Assembly (NCBI GenBank): GCA_025928535.1
Contig: JAICJJ010000052.1
Coordinates: forward strand, 1-10,279
Direction: 5' to 3'
Length of the DNA: 10,279 nucleotides
Origin: Thermomicrobiales bacterium
GTDB lineage: Bacteria; Chloroflexota; Chloroflexia; Thermomicrobiales; UBA6265
This document shows, in pieces, positions 1-7,051 of this stretch; the first letter of the stretch is position 1, and every line of letters begins with the position of its first letter. Position numbers and translations under genes: made by a program. The notes beneath the pieces are model-generated. The model was not told where the DNA came from, made no database searches, and saw only the letters and a program-made list of their open reading frames with translations.

Positions 1-43
1 GGCCGGGACGGCATCGCATTCCTGAGCGATCGCGAACCATCGC

Positions 44-71
44 GCGGCGCCGTCCGACTGGACGGCGCCGC
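44..71. terminator. Strong GC hairpin after the histidine kinase gene
   Basis: A perfect 12-base-pair stem (44-55 with 60-71) closes a four-base loop (GACT). It begins 15 bases beyond the stop codon of the minus-strand kinase gene. No T-run follows on either strand, so it is not a classical Rho-independent terminator. In GC-rich genomes such U-less hairpins often end transcripts or protect 3' ends, which is the inferred role here. The symmetry means it could act in both directions. Confidence 0.5.
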
Positions 72-86
72 CTTGTCCGACGCTCG

Positions 87-2891
87 TCAGTGGAATGCCG
101 GCAAGGTCACGGTGAACGTGCTGCCGCGCCCGACCTCGCTTTCGACCTGGATCGCGCCGCCTTGCAATGCGGCGAGTCGGTTCGAAATCGCCAATCCGAG
201 GCCGGCGCCGCCGTAGCGCCGGCTGAGGCTGCTGTCGGCTTGCTGAAACTCGGCGAAAATGTGCGGCAACGCGGCAGGGTCGATGCCGATCCCGGTGTCG
301 GCGACCGAGATCGCGACCTGGCTCACATTGGCGCAGGCGGAAATCGTGATGGCGCCTGCCTCGGTGAACTTGACGGCGTTGCCGGCCAGATTGAGCAAAA
401 TCTGGCGCAGCCGGAGCGGATCGGCGCAGACCGGCGGCAGGTCCGCCGGCAGGTCGTCGACGAGCCGCAGTCCTTTCGCCGCGGCCAGCGGCCGGACCGT
501 CGCGAGCACCTGATCGACCACGGTCCGCGCGGCGACCGGCTCCAGCGCCACCTCCACCCGTCCCGCTTCGATTCGCGACAGATCGAGCACGTCATCGACG
601 ATCGCGATAAGTTGGCGGGCGGCCCGCTGGATCGACTGCACGTCGTCGATCTGCCCGACGGCCAACCCGCTTTCGAGCATCAGCAGGTCGGCGTAGCCAA
701 GGATCGCCTGCAATGGGGTGCGCAGTTCATGGCTCATCGTCGAAAGAAACCGGCTCTTCGCCTGATTGGCGGCTTCCGCCGCGTCTTTCGCCTGCAGCAT
801 CGCCGCTTCGGCGCGCTTGCGTTCGGTGATGTCGCGCACGACGAGGACGACTTCATGCGCGGCCAGCGCGACGATGCGGGCTTCGAAATCGTGCGCGGCG
901 CCTTGCAGTTCGAGCCGGTACTCGAACGATTCGGCGACGCCCGATGCGATGACTCGCCGGATTGCCTGAAGCATGCCGTCAGCCACGGCGGACGGCAGCA
1001 CGTCGCCGATGGTGCGTCCCAGGAGCGATGCGACGGGGGCGGCGAGGATGCTCGGGTGATCGGCTTTGACGTCGAGATAGGTCCCGCGGTCGTCCAACCG
1101 AAAAACGAGATCGGGCACCGCATTCAACAACGCCCGGAGACGGGCTTCGCTGTCGCGCAACGCTTCGGCGGAGCGGCGGCGTTCGCTGATGTCTTCGATC
1201 TGCGACACGAAATAGCGCGGGGAGCCGTCGCCGTCGCGCACGAGCGACGCGCTCAGCAGCGCCCAGACGACGCGCCCGTCCTTGTGCCGGTAGCCCTTTT
1301 CCAGTCGGTACGATGACAGTTCGCCCGCCAGCGCCCGATCCGCCAGGTCCCGGTTGGCCGGGACATCGGTCGTGAGCGTCAAGTCGCGTAGCGTCGTCGC
1401 CAGGAGTTCGGCTTCGGAATAGCCGAGCATCTCGCAAAGCGCGCGGTTGACCTGGAGGGTGCGGCCGTCGGGCGCGATCAGCGCCATGCCGATCGGCGCG
1501 CCGGTGAACGCGGCGCGGAAGCGTTCTTCCGACTGCCGGAGATCTTCTTCCAGGCGACGCCGGTCGGTGACGTCGCGGCCGACCCCGATGATGCCGATGA
1601 CCGCGCCCCGCTCGTCGCGCCAGGGTACGGTGCTCGTCAGCCACCATGACGCGTGATCCAGATCGAGACTTTGCGGTTCGAGCTTGTTGAGCACCGGCTG
1701 GCCGGCGGCGATGACCTGCTGCTCATCGGTGAAATACTGCGTGGCCAACTCGGCGGGAAAAAAGTCGAAATCGGTCTTGCCGAGGGCGTCGTCTTGCTCG
1801 CAGACGCCGAGCGTGCGAGCCGCCGCCGAATTGAGCCGGACGAAACGGGAGTCGGCGTCCTTGATGTAGACCGCGTCGGGCAGTTGCTCCAAAACGGTCT
1901 GCAAGAGATCCCGTTCGCGCCCGAGCGCGACGCGCATGCTCCGACTTTGGGCGAGCGCGGCGTCGAGCGCGAGCGCCAGTTGACCGAGGCGCAGCATGGC
2001 CAGGACGAAGAGGACGGACGAGGCGACGGCGATCGCCTCGGCCGCGCCGCCGAGCCCGACGAGACGATCGAGCAGGAGCAAGGCCGGCGCGACGATCGCC
2101 GTCGAGGCGAGGATGGCGAAGCGCCGGCGGGTCATCCCGGCGTCGTCAGGCGGCGCGCCGTCGGCGAGGGTTCGCATCGACGGATGGAGCGCGGCCGCGC
2201 CAACCGCGAGGTAGGCCGCGAGCCAGCCGAGATCGATCGGATTTCCCGAATGATAGGAACGGGAGACTTGCGCTGGCGCGAACAAGAGGTCAGCGCCAAG
2301 TTGCGCCGCCATTCCGAGCAAGAGCAACCAGGCGGCCGGGGCTCTGGGAAAGCGGTCGAGCGCGAGGCCGGCGGCGATGACCAGCAAGACGAGATCGGCG
2401 AGCGGATAGATCAGCGCGAAGCGCAGCGTCCACGGATCGGAGGCGACCCGGGCGCCCATCGGGCCGAGAACGCCGATCCAGAGCAGCACGCCGACGCCGA
2501 CGACCAGAATCGCGGCGTCGATCGCCTCGCCGGGATCGACGCCTCGACGCCGACGCGGCATCATGGCGAACAGGCCGGCGGCGAGGAATGGATAGCCGAT
2601 CACATAGAGGACATCCGCCAGCGAGGGGGAAGGCATGCGGGTCGTGGAGCGTTCGGCGAGGGCGAAGGCGAAATCGCCCGCGGCAAAGAACGTCAGACCA
2701 ATCGCGAGACAGCGCCACGTCCATAGCCGGGGCGGCTGGTAGCGCCGGATGCCCGCGATCACCGCGCCGATCGCCGCCAGCGCGATGCCGGCATAGATCA
2801 GCGTTCCCGCGATCGAACGGGGCGTCAAAAAGTAGGCCGCCGCCGCAACCAGACCGGAGAGCAGGAAGCGCTTCCACGGCAAGGGCGGCAC
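87..2891 (-). CDS. Membrane-bound PAS-domain sensor histidine kinase
   Basis: This is a two-component sensor kinase that autophosphorylates on histidine and should pass the phosphate to a response regulator not present in the window. With the chosen GTG start it has 934 residues. About ten hydrophobic segments fill residues 8-310. Three PAS domains follow, at about 328-445, 455-575 and 580-692, the first two ending in typical PAC stretches (GRDVTDRRR, EDISERR). The HisKA phospho-acceptor is His721 in MSHELRTPL. The ATPase domain shows an N box (GNAVKF, about 837-842), G1 (DTGIGI, 865-870), F box (FAEFQQ) and G2 (GGAGLGL, 894-900). There is no receiver domain. The frame stays open to 3308, but residues upstream of the start look non-coding. 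GTG at 2891 has GGAG six bases before it. TTG at 2903 and ATG at 3101 are alternatives. The stimulus is unknown; the membrane part matches no sensor family I can name. Kinase identity is certain, the start is not. Confidence 0.93.
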   Translation of the reverse strand: MPPLPWKRFLLSGLVAAAAYFLTPRSIAGTLIYAGIALAAIGAVIAGIRRYQPPRLWTWRCLAIGLTFFAAGDFAFALAERSTTRMPSPSLADVLYVIGYPFLAAGLFAMMPRRRRGVDPGEAIDAAILVVGVGVLLWIGVLGPMGARVASDPWTLRFALIYPLADLVLLVIAAGLALDRFPRAPAAWLLLLGMAAQLGADLLFAPAQVSRSYHSGNPIDLGWLAAYLAVGAAALHPSMRTLADGAPPDDAGMTRRRFAILASTAIVAPALLLLDRLVGLGGAAEAIAVASSVLFVLAMLRLGQLALALDAALAQSRSMRVALGRERDLLQTVLEQLPDAVYIKDADSRFVRLNSAAARTLGVCEQDDALGKTDFDFFPAELATQYFTDEQQVIAAGQPVLNKLEPQSLDLDHASWWLTSTVPWRDERGAVIGIIGVGRDVTDRRRLEEDLRQSEERFRAAFTGAPIGMALIAPDGRTLQVNRALCEMLGYSEAELLATTLRDLTLTTDVPANRDLADRALAGELSSYRLEKGYRHKDGRVVWALLSASLVRDGDGSPRYFVSQIEDISERRRSAEALRDSEARLRALLNAVPDLVFRLDDRGTYLDVKADHPSILAAPVASLLGRTIGDVLPSAVADGMLQAIRRVIASGVAESFEYRLELQGAAHDFEARIVALAAHEVVLVVRDITERKRAEAAMLQAKDAAEAANQAKSRFLSTMSHELRTPLQAILGYADLLMLESGLAVGQIDDVQSIQRAARQLIAIVDDVLDLSRIEAGRVEVALEPVAARTVVDQVLATVRPLAAAKGLRLVDDLPADLPPVCADPLRLRQILLNLAGNAVKFTEAGAITISACANVSQVAISVADTGIGIDPAALPHIFAEFQQADSSLSRRYGGAGLGLAISNRLAALQGGAIQVESEVGRGSTFTVTLPAFH

Positions 2892-2963
2892 AAATGTCTC
2901 CAACTCGCGCGGCGCCTCCGCGACGTCGGATCGGGGACAATCGGGATGGATTGTCGCCGCGCC

Positions 2964-2969
2964 ATTGTA
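2964..2969 (-). promoter_or_regulatory. Possible -10 box for the kinase gene
   Basis: TACAAT on the minus strand matches five of six -10 consensus bases inside an otherwise GC-rich region. It lies about 73 bases before the preferred GTG start, leaving room for a normal leader. The -35 position has only weak matches, so this rests on one hexamer. If it is real, the ATG at 3101 lies upstream of the transcript and cannot be the start. Confidence 0.3.
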
Positions 2970-3183
2970 GCGGGTCGCGCCGCCGCCACTGTCCGCGAGG
3001 CGACGGCGACGCGGCGTCGAGATGCCCGGACGCGCGTCGCGGAATGCGCTAAACTCTGCAACCCGCAGCGTCCCGACCCGCAACGATCCGTGGTCCAGCA
3101 TTTCCGACCCGGCGGGCCGGGGCCAGCCGCCGAGGGGGCGGAGTGGGCCGGCGGGACGCTGGACGCGCGCCGGCCGTGGGAGC

Positions 3184-3192
3184 GAGGAGGGG
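3184..3192 (+). promoter_or_regulatory. Ribosome binding site that sets a TTG start
   Basis: The purine run GAGGAGGGG, a near-perfect Shine-Dalgarno sequence, ends six bases before the TTG at 3199-3201. No ATG in the same frame has a comparable site. The reading frame is open back to 3022, so this site is what decides the start of the small gene. Confidence 0.6.
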
Positions 3193-3198
3193 ACCGCG

Positions 3199-3522
3199 TT
3201 GGGAGAGTTCGCCGTCAGTGGCGCCGATGCCTTCGTCTGGCGAAGCGGCCGGGCCGAAATCACGCTCTCCCATTCGGACGAGAGTTGGACGGTGGTGTAC
3301 ACCTCCACCGGCCGGCTGCTCGGACCGCGGCAGATCGTCTATCAGGGCAAGCACCGCGACGCCACGTACGCGGCCTGGGACGTGATGGCCCGGGTGGTGC
3401 TGGCGTCGCGCGATGAAGACGAAGGATTACGCGCGGGGCGGTCCGCGGCGCAATGGATCAAGGCGCAGCGCCGCCGGCCGCCGGGGCCGTCCGGCGGCGG
3501 CCCTGATTACGGCGGTCGGTGA
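3199..3522 (+). CDS. Uncharacterised 107-residue protein upstream of mutM
   Basis: I do not recognise this protein. It begins at a TTG codon behind a very strong Shine-Dalgarno sequence. The first 60 or so residues alternate polar and hydrophobic positions (for example AEITLSHSDESWTVVYTSTG), as expected of a small beta-sheet fold. A helical stretch (TYAAWDVMARVVLASRDE) follows, and the tail is rich in Arg, Pro and Gly and probably disordered. There is no signal peptide, membrane segment or metal motif. The stop lies only 16 bases before the mutM start, so the two are probably co-transcribed. A link to DNA repair is suggested only by that neighbour. The charged tail could contact nucleic acid, but this is speculation. 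Confidence 0.7.
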   Translation: MGEFAVSGADAFVWRSGRAEITLSHSDESWTVVYTSTGRLLGPRQIVYQGKHRDATYAAWDVMARVVLASRDEDEGLRAGRSAAQWIKAQRRRPPGPSGGGPDYGGR

Positions 3523-3538
3523 GCGGCGGAATCGCGGC

Positions 3539-4408
3539 GTGCCGGAACTCCCTGAAGTCGAAACGATGCGGCGCATCGTCGAACGCGAACTGACCGGACG
3601 CACCCTCGAGTCGGTCGATCTGCGCTTGCCGAAATTGCTGCGCGATTCGCCGATCGCGGACTTGTCGCCGCTCGTTGGGCGGCGCGTGGTCGGCGCGCGG
3701 CGGCGAGCCAAGGTGTTGGCCATCGACTGGTCCGGCGATCTGACCTTGCTGGCGCATTTCAAACTCGCCGGCCAGTTGGCGGTCATCCATGCCGACGGCT
3801 CGCGCCATGTCGCCGGCCATCCGGTTCCCGCGCCCGACGGCGATTATCCGCACAAGGCGACGCATGTCATCTACCGCTTCGCGGACGGCACGACCCTGTA
3901 TCACAGCGACATCCGCCAGTTCGGCTGGTTGCGTCTGATGCCGACCGCCGACGCGGAACAGGCGCTGGCTGCGTTCGGCTTTGCCGACGAAGGCGTCGGA
4001 CCGAATCTCATCGCGGCGGACACGCTGCGGCAGCGACTGGCTCGGCGGCGGATTCCAATCAAGCAGGCATTGCTCGATCAGGCGGTGGTCGCCGGACTCG
4101 GCAACATCTATGTCGACGAAGCGTTGCACGAGGCGAGGCTTCACCCGGCGCGGCCGGCCAATTCGTTGACGGACGACGAATTCGAGCGGCTCTACGCGGC
4201 GATCCCCTGGGCGTTGGAGCGGGGCATCGCGCAAGGCGGCGCGAAGATCATCCATGGCCGGGCGTATCCGGCGGATGGCTTTCCGGCCGTGCACGGCCGC
4301 GAAGGGGAAGCCTGCTTCCGCTGCGGCGCCACGATCGTCAAGACCCGCGTCGGCGGCCGGGGCACTTATCTCTGCCCGGTCTGTCAGCCAGAACCGGCCG
4401 CCAGTTAG
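3539..4408 (+). CDS. mutM: Formamidopyrimidine-DNA glycosylase (Fpg/MutM)
   Basis: This base-excision repair enzyme removes 8-oxoguanine and formamidopyrimidines from DNA and nicks the strand by beta,delta-elimination. The product has 289 residues, close to the usual 270-290. After the initiator methionine is removed, the catalytic Pro2-Glu3 lie in PELPEVET. Lys58 (RRRAKVL) matches the conserved catalytic lysine. HFKLAGQL and DIRQFG carry the intercalating-loop positions. The helix-two-turn-helix lies at about 155-200 and ends in GLGNIYVDEALHEARLHP. The C-terminal zinc finger has Cys259, Cys262, Cys279 and Cys282, with Arg274 in the finger. The GTG at 3539 is chosen because it puts Pro at position 2; the frame is open upstream to 3413 but that part overlaps the preceding gene. 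Its last four bases overlap the end of the convergent sirtuin gene. Every key residue is present. Confidence 0.97.
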   Translation: MPELPEVETMRRIVERELTGRTLESVDLRLPKLLRDSPIADLSPLVGRRVVGARRRAKVLAIDWSGDLTLLAHFKLAGQLAVIHADGSRHVAGHPVPAPDGDYPHKATHVIYRFADGTTLYHSDIRQFGWLRLMPTADAEQALAAFGFADEGVGPNLIAADTLRQRLARRRIPIKQALLDQAVVAGLGNIYVDEALHEARLHPARPANSLTDDEFERLYAAIPWALERGIAQGGAKIIHGRAYPADGFPAVHGREGEACFRCGATIVKTRVGGRGTYLCPVCQPEPAAS

Positions 4409-5205
4409 GTGCCGAGCGCGGCGGCGAGGGCGGCAAGCGTAGGGCCGGCGTCGCCGGCAACGCGAACGTCGGCCAGGGCGTCGAGGGGCGTCGTCATCCG
4501 ATTGACGATCGCCAGTTTCGCGCCTCGTTCGCGGGCGAGGACCGGCAAACTTGCCGCCGGCTGGACGACGAGCGAGCTGCCGACAATGAGCATCGCGTCG
4601 CACGCCTGGGCTAGCGAGGCCGCGCGCCGGAGCGCGTCCGGCGGCAGCGATTCGCCGAACAAGACGGTCGCTGTCCGCAGTGCGCCGCCGCAGAGGACGC
4701 ACCGCGGGAACGACTCGCCCGCGTCTTGCCGCGCCTGGATTTCCGCGCCGGACCAGACCGCGCTGCACGCAATGCAGCCGACGCGATGCGCCGTGCCGTG
4801 CAATTCGACGACCCGGTCGGGATCGTTGCCGGCGCGCTGATGGAGTCCGTCGATGTTCTGGGTGATGACGCCGATCAGCCGACCGGCGCGCTCCAGCGCC
4901 GCCAGCGCCAGATGGCCGACGTTCGGCTCGGCGGCGAGAAGCGCCGGATAGGTGAAGCGGCGACGTTCCCAGTAGGCCTGCTGCGTTTCCGGGTTGTCGA
5001 GAAAGTCGCCGAGCGTCGGCGGCGCCTTGCGCTCCCAGACGCCGCCCGGTCCGCGGTAATCGGGGATGCCGGATTCAGTGCTGATCCCGGCGCCAGTGAA
5101 GGCGACGATGCGCCGCGCCGGGAGGAGCATGGCGATCAGGTCGGCGACGGCGCCGGGCGAAGCGGCCGGCGAAACCGTAGGCGTCGGTTGATCGATGGGT
5201 TGCAT
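4405..5205 (-). CDS. NAD-dependent protein deacylase, class II (SIRT4-like) sirtuin
   Basis: Sirtuins remove acyl groups from protein lysines using NAD+, releasing nicotinamide and O-acyl-ADP-ribose. The 266-residue product holds the NAD-binding motif GAGISTESGIPDYRG (38-52), TQNIDGLHQRAG (115-126), the catalytic His136 in ELHGT, and a zinc site of Cys144, Cys147, Cys169 and Cys172. The C-terminal Rossmann part contains VGSSLVVQPAA and IVNR. The STESGIPDYR form and the YWERRRF...EPNVGH segment (78-97) resemble human SIRT4 (class II) rather than SIRT5 or E. coli CobB (class III), so the acyl preference may not be acetyl. ATG at 5205 is preferred, with AAGGA 12 bases upstream. The frame continues to an ATG at 5277 that lacks a ribosome site and would add only a basic, low-complexity leader. 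The enzyme is probably cytoplasmic. Its 3' end overlaps mutM tail to tail by four bases. Confidence 0.95.
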   Translation of the reverse strand: MQPIDQPTPTVSPAASPGAVADLIAMLLPARRIVAFTGAGISTESGIPDYRGPGGVWERKAPPTLGDFLDNPETQQAYWERRRFTYPALLAAEPNVGHLALAALERAGRLIGVITQNIDGLHQRAGNDPDRVVELHGTAHRVGCIACSAVWSGAEIQARQDAGESFPRCVLCGGALRTATVLFGESLPPDALRRAASLAQACDAMLIVGSSLVVQPAASLPVLARERGAKLAIVNRMTTPLDALADVRVAGDAGPTLAALAAALGT

Positions 5206-5276
5206 GCGACGGAGGCGTCCTTTCCGGTTGGACCATGATGCCACGGCGGGCGATCTTGAGCGAGGTTCGTTTGGCA

Positions 5277-5305
5277 TTGTGTACGTACACCGGAGGTGCT
5301 AGCAT
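5277..5305 (+). promoter_or_regulatory. Candidate promoter containing a perfect 12-base palindrome
   Basis: The sequence GTGTACGTACAC at 5279-5290 is a perfect palindrome in the divergent region between the sirtuin and the next plus-strand gene. It lies between a weak -35 (TTGTGT, 5277-5282) and TAGCAT (5300-5305), which is spaced 17 bases away and carries an extended -10 TG. A dimeric repressor bound here would block the plus-strand promoter and could also affect the sirtuin. The palindrome is read directly; the promoter and operator roles are inferred. Confidence 0.35.
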
Positions 5306-5382
5306 CGCCGCGAGATCGGCCGTTCCCGGCGCGGTCGATCGCGGGGGCATGCGAGGGCGGGGTGCATGAACAGGATGGCGAT

Positions 5383-5805
5383 ATGGATGCGCGCCGAGTG
5401 AACGGTCGACGGCGCGGCGCGGGCGCGGCGCTCCCGGCAGTTGCGGAACCTGACGGGACGACGTCCGACGACGATGACGTGGTGCGCCGCCGGCGGGGAT
5501 TGACCGCCTTGACGCGGGGCATTCTGCTGGCGCGGCGGCGGCGCTTCGATGCGGCGCGCGCAGCGTTCGCCGATGCCTTGCGCGCCGACGCGGCGCTCGA
5601 GTTGACCGACGATCCCGCGTTCTGGGAGTTGGAACGCTCGGCGCATCTGGCGGCAATCGACGCCTGCCGTGATGTTGGCCGCGAGCGCGACGCCAACGTG
5701 CTGGAAGCGCGGCTTTCGGTGGTCTACCGGCCACGCCTGCTGCACATCGCCAGCGGTGACGAACTGGTCCGGCCTCAGGCGCCGACGCGCGAAGGCCGGG
5801 GATGA
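5383..5805 (+). CDS. Small Arg/Ala-rich helical protein, possibly TPR-like
   Basis: I do not recognise this 140-residue protein. The first 35 residues are rich in Arg, Gly and Ala and probably disordered. An acidic stretch (SDDDDVV) follows, then a run of amphipathic helices. LARRRRFDAARAAFADALRADA has the spacing of a tetratricopeptide-type helix pair, and a second helical stretch (FWELERSAHLAAIDACRDV) follows. This suggests a small helical scaffold, but one and a half repeats are too few to assign the fold. The ATG at 5383 has AGGA seven bases upstream. GTG codons at 5296 and 5362 are in frame but have poorer ribosome sites. There is no signal peptide or membrane segment. It reads away from the sirtuin gene and may share its control region. 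It converges on the ArsR-type regulator, with 43 bases between the two stops. Confidence 0.65.
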   Translation: MDARRVNGRRRGAGAALPAVAEPDGTTSDDDDVVRRRRGLTALTRGILLARRRRFDAARAAFADALRADAALELTDDPAFWELERSAHLAAIDACRDVGRERDANVLEARLSVVYRPRLLHIASGDELVRPQAPTREGRG

Positions 5806-5827
5806 ACGGGCGCCGACCGTCGCCCGT
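5806..5827. terminator. Hairpin between convergent genes
   Basis: ACGGGCG (5806-5812) pairs with CGCCCGT (5821-5827) across an eight-base loop. It starts directly after the stop of the plus-strand gene and lies 21 bases beyond the stop of the minus-strand regulator. Its position suggests a bidirectional terminator. There is no T-run on either side and the stem is only seven pairs, so the call is tentative. Confidence 0.35.
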
Positions 5828-5848
5828 CTGCCAGGATCGAGCGCCGTG

Positions 5849-7009
5849 TCACGATTCGGTTGCGAGCGAGGCCGCGCGGTCGCGAAACGCTTCGGCAAGT
5901 TCGGCGAAACGGCACGCGTTGATGGCGTAGTACTTCAGGCCCCGCCGACTCTCCACGATGACCAGCCCGGCGCGCTCGAGTTGCGCCAGATGTCGCGACA
6001 CCGCCGACTGAGCGATGCCCAGCCGGCCGACGATCTCCTGCGCGTAGAGTTCGCCTTCGGCCAGGAGGTCGAGCACCCGCAATCGATTCGGATCGGCGAG
6101 GGCGCGGGCGACATCCAGGAAATCGCTCGGCGGCAGCCGGCGCGGCGCGATCGGCGAAGCGGCCGGTTCCGCCGCCGGGACGACGTCGGTCGCCGTCAGC
6201 GGCGATCTGACGTCGTAGAAGACGACCAGATCGGGCGCATAGTGGATGTAACTGACGAAATCGCCGAGATGCGCCGACGGGCAAAACGTCGCTGACTGCA
6301 GCGCCGACGCCGCATCGACCAACTCAGGCGGCGTCCGGTGACCGGTCAATTCGCAAAAGGCGACGCCGAGGTCGCCGCGGGCGACCGGGCGGCCGAGTCG
6401 GGCCGATTCCGTCATCTCGGGCAGGCGACGTTCGTATTCGCTTTGATAGACCGTGCGCCAGAGCCGGGTGAAGAGGCCGACGGTCCGGCGCTTCAATTCG
6501 TCCGGAGCGCGCAGCAACGCAAGCGCTTCGTCCGCGTCGGCCGTGGTCAGGCAGGGCTGAAGGGCTTGACGCCAGGCCGCGTCGCCGCGTTCGAGCGGAT
6601 CGACGAATGGCAGATTCAAGTCGGCGTGCACCCGTTGCAGCGCGTGGGCGGCCATCGCCAGATAGTCGGCCGGCGCGGCCTGTTCCAGAAAGCGCTCGAG
6701 GTCGTCGAACCCGGCGTCGAGATGGTCGGGGCGCAATGGCTCGAACCGCATGATCGGTTCTTCCGGGTAATAGAGCAGACGACCGGAAAAGCCGTGCAGC
6801 ACATCGAGATCAGCGCGCAGATCGGCCGGCAGCGCTTTTCGAGTCGCGATCAGCCACGGATCGAGCCCGCTGCCGGGAACCGCCCGGTAGAGCAGCGACA
6901 GGACCGAGACCAGATCGAGCGGCAGCGAGACGGCCGTCGCGATGCGGAGCGCGGGCGTGCCCGCGATCAATTCACCCATGTGAAAGCTCGTGGAGGAGCG
7001 GCGAGGCAA
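5849..7009 (-). CDS. ArsR-family transcriptional regulator with long N-terminal domain
   Basis: This is a DNA-binding repressor of 386 residues, about four times the size of a plain ArsR protein. The C-terminal winged helix-turn-helix covers residues 297-365. It includes ALADPNRLRVLDLL, the recognition-helix region GIAQSAVSRHLAQLERAGLV, and the wing RRGLKYYAI. The metal-binding ELCVCD motif of classical arsenic sensors is absent (ELYAQEI instead), so it probably senses something else. Residues 1-265 form a mostly helical domain of the type found fused to ArsR HTHs in Actinobacteria and Chloroflexota; I believe this is DUF5937, from memory. An Ala/Pro linker (278-292) joins the two. TTG at 7009 is preferred because GAGG lies eight bases before it; ATG at 6979 is in frame but has no ribosome site. 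A palindrome in its promoter suggests autoregulation. No obvious target operon adjoins it. Confidence 0.85.
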   Translation of the reverse strand: MPRRSSTSFHMGELIAGTPALRIATAVSLPLDLVSVLSLLYRAVPGSGLDPWLIATRKALPADLRADLDVLHGFSGRLLYYPEEPIMRFEPLRPDHLDAGFDDLERFLEQAAPADYLAMAAHALQRVHADLNLPFVDPLERGDAAWRQALQPCLTTADADEALALLRAPDELKRRTVGLFTRLWRTVYQSEYERRLPEMTESARLGRPVARGDLGVAFCELTGHRTPPELVDAASALQSATFCPSAHLGDFVSYIHYAPDLVVFYDVRSPLTATDVVPAAEPAASPIAPRRLPPSDFLDVARALADPNRLRVLDLLAEGELYAQEIVGRLGIAQSAVSRHLAQLERAGLVIVESRRGLKYYAINACRFAELAEAFRDRAASLATES

Positions 7010-7022
7010 TCATTATGCCTCG

Positions 7023-7051
7023 ATACTGATATCACGATGGAAGCGTGTCAA
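7023..7051 (-). promoter_or_regulatory. Promoter and possible operator of the ArsR-type gene
   Basis: On the minus strand a perfect TTGACA lies at 7051-7046. Seventeen bases later comes CAGTAT (7028-7023), a poor -10 box with three of six matches. The palindrome TGATATCA (7027-7034) straddles the -10 edge, where a bound ArsR-type dimer would block polymerase. The predicted transcript would start near 7016, just before the TTG start. The -35 match is striking in this GC-rich setting; the operator role is inferred from the family's usual autoregulation. Confidence 0.4.

Larger units (their letters stand above)
2892..3198. other. Divergent intergenic region between the kinase and the small-protein/mutM unit
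   Basis: About 300 bases separate the two divergent genes. If the kinase starts at ATG 3101 instead, its N-terminal 70 residues would occupy part of this stretch, but they show no domain-like pattern. On the minus strand a TACAAT box (2964-2969, five of six matches to the -10 consensus) could drive the kinase, though no good -35 box accompanies it. On the plus strand TAAACT (3050-3055) is a weak -10 candidate for the other unit. Bases 3105-3180 are extremely GC-rich and could fold. No RNA gene or repeat was recognised. Confidence 0.5.

Noticed and set aside
1653..2726. Plus-strand open frame of 357 residues opposite the kinase
   Set aside because: Low-complexity Arg/Glu/Gln composition with no recognisable motif; it is a shadow of the kinase reading frame.
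2892..3308. N-terminal extension of the kinase to 3308
   Set aside because: It would overlap the start of the divergent small gene, and it adds Pro/Arg-rich sequence without structure; better ribosome sites lie at 2891-2903.
3458..4768. Minus-strand open frame of 436 residues spanning mutM and the sirtuin end
   Set aside because: It crosses two well-supported genes in the wrong frame and has an Arg-rich, motif-free translation.
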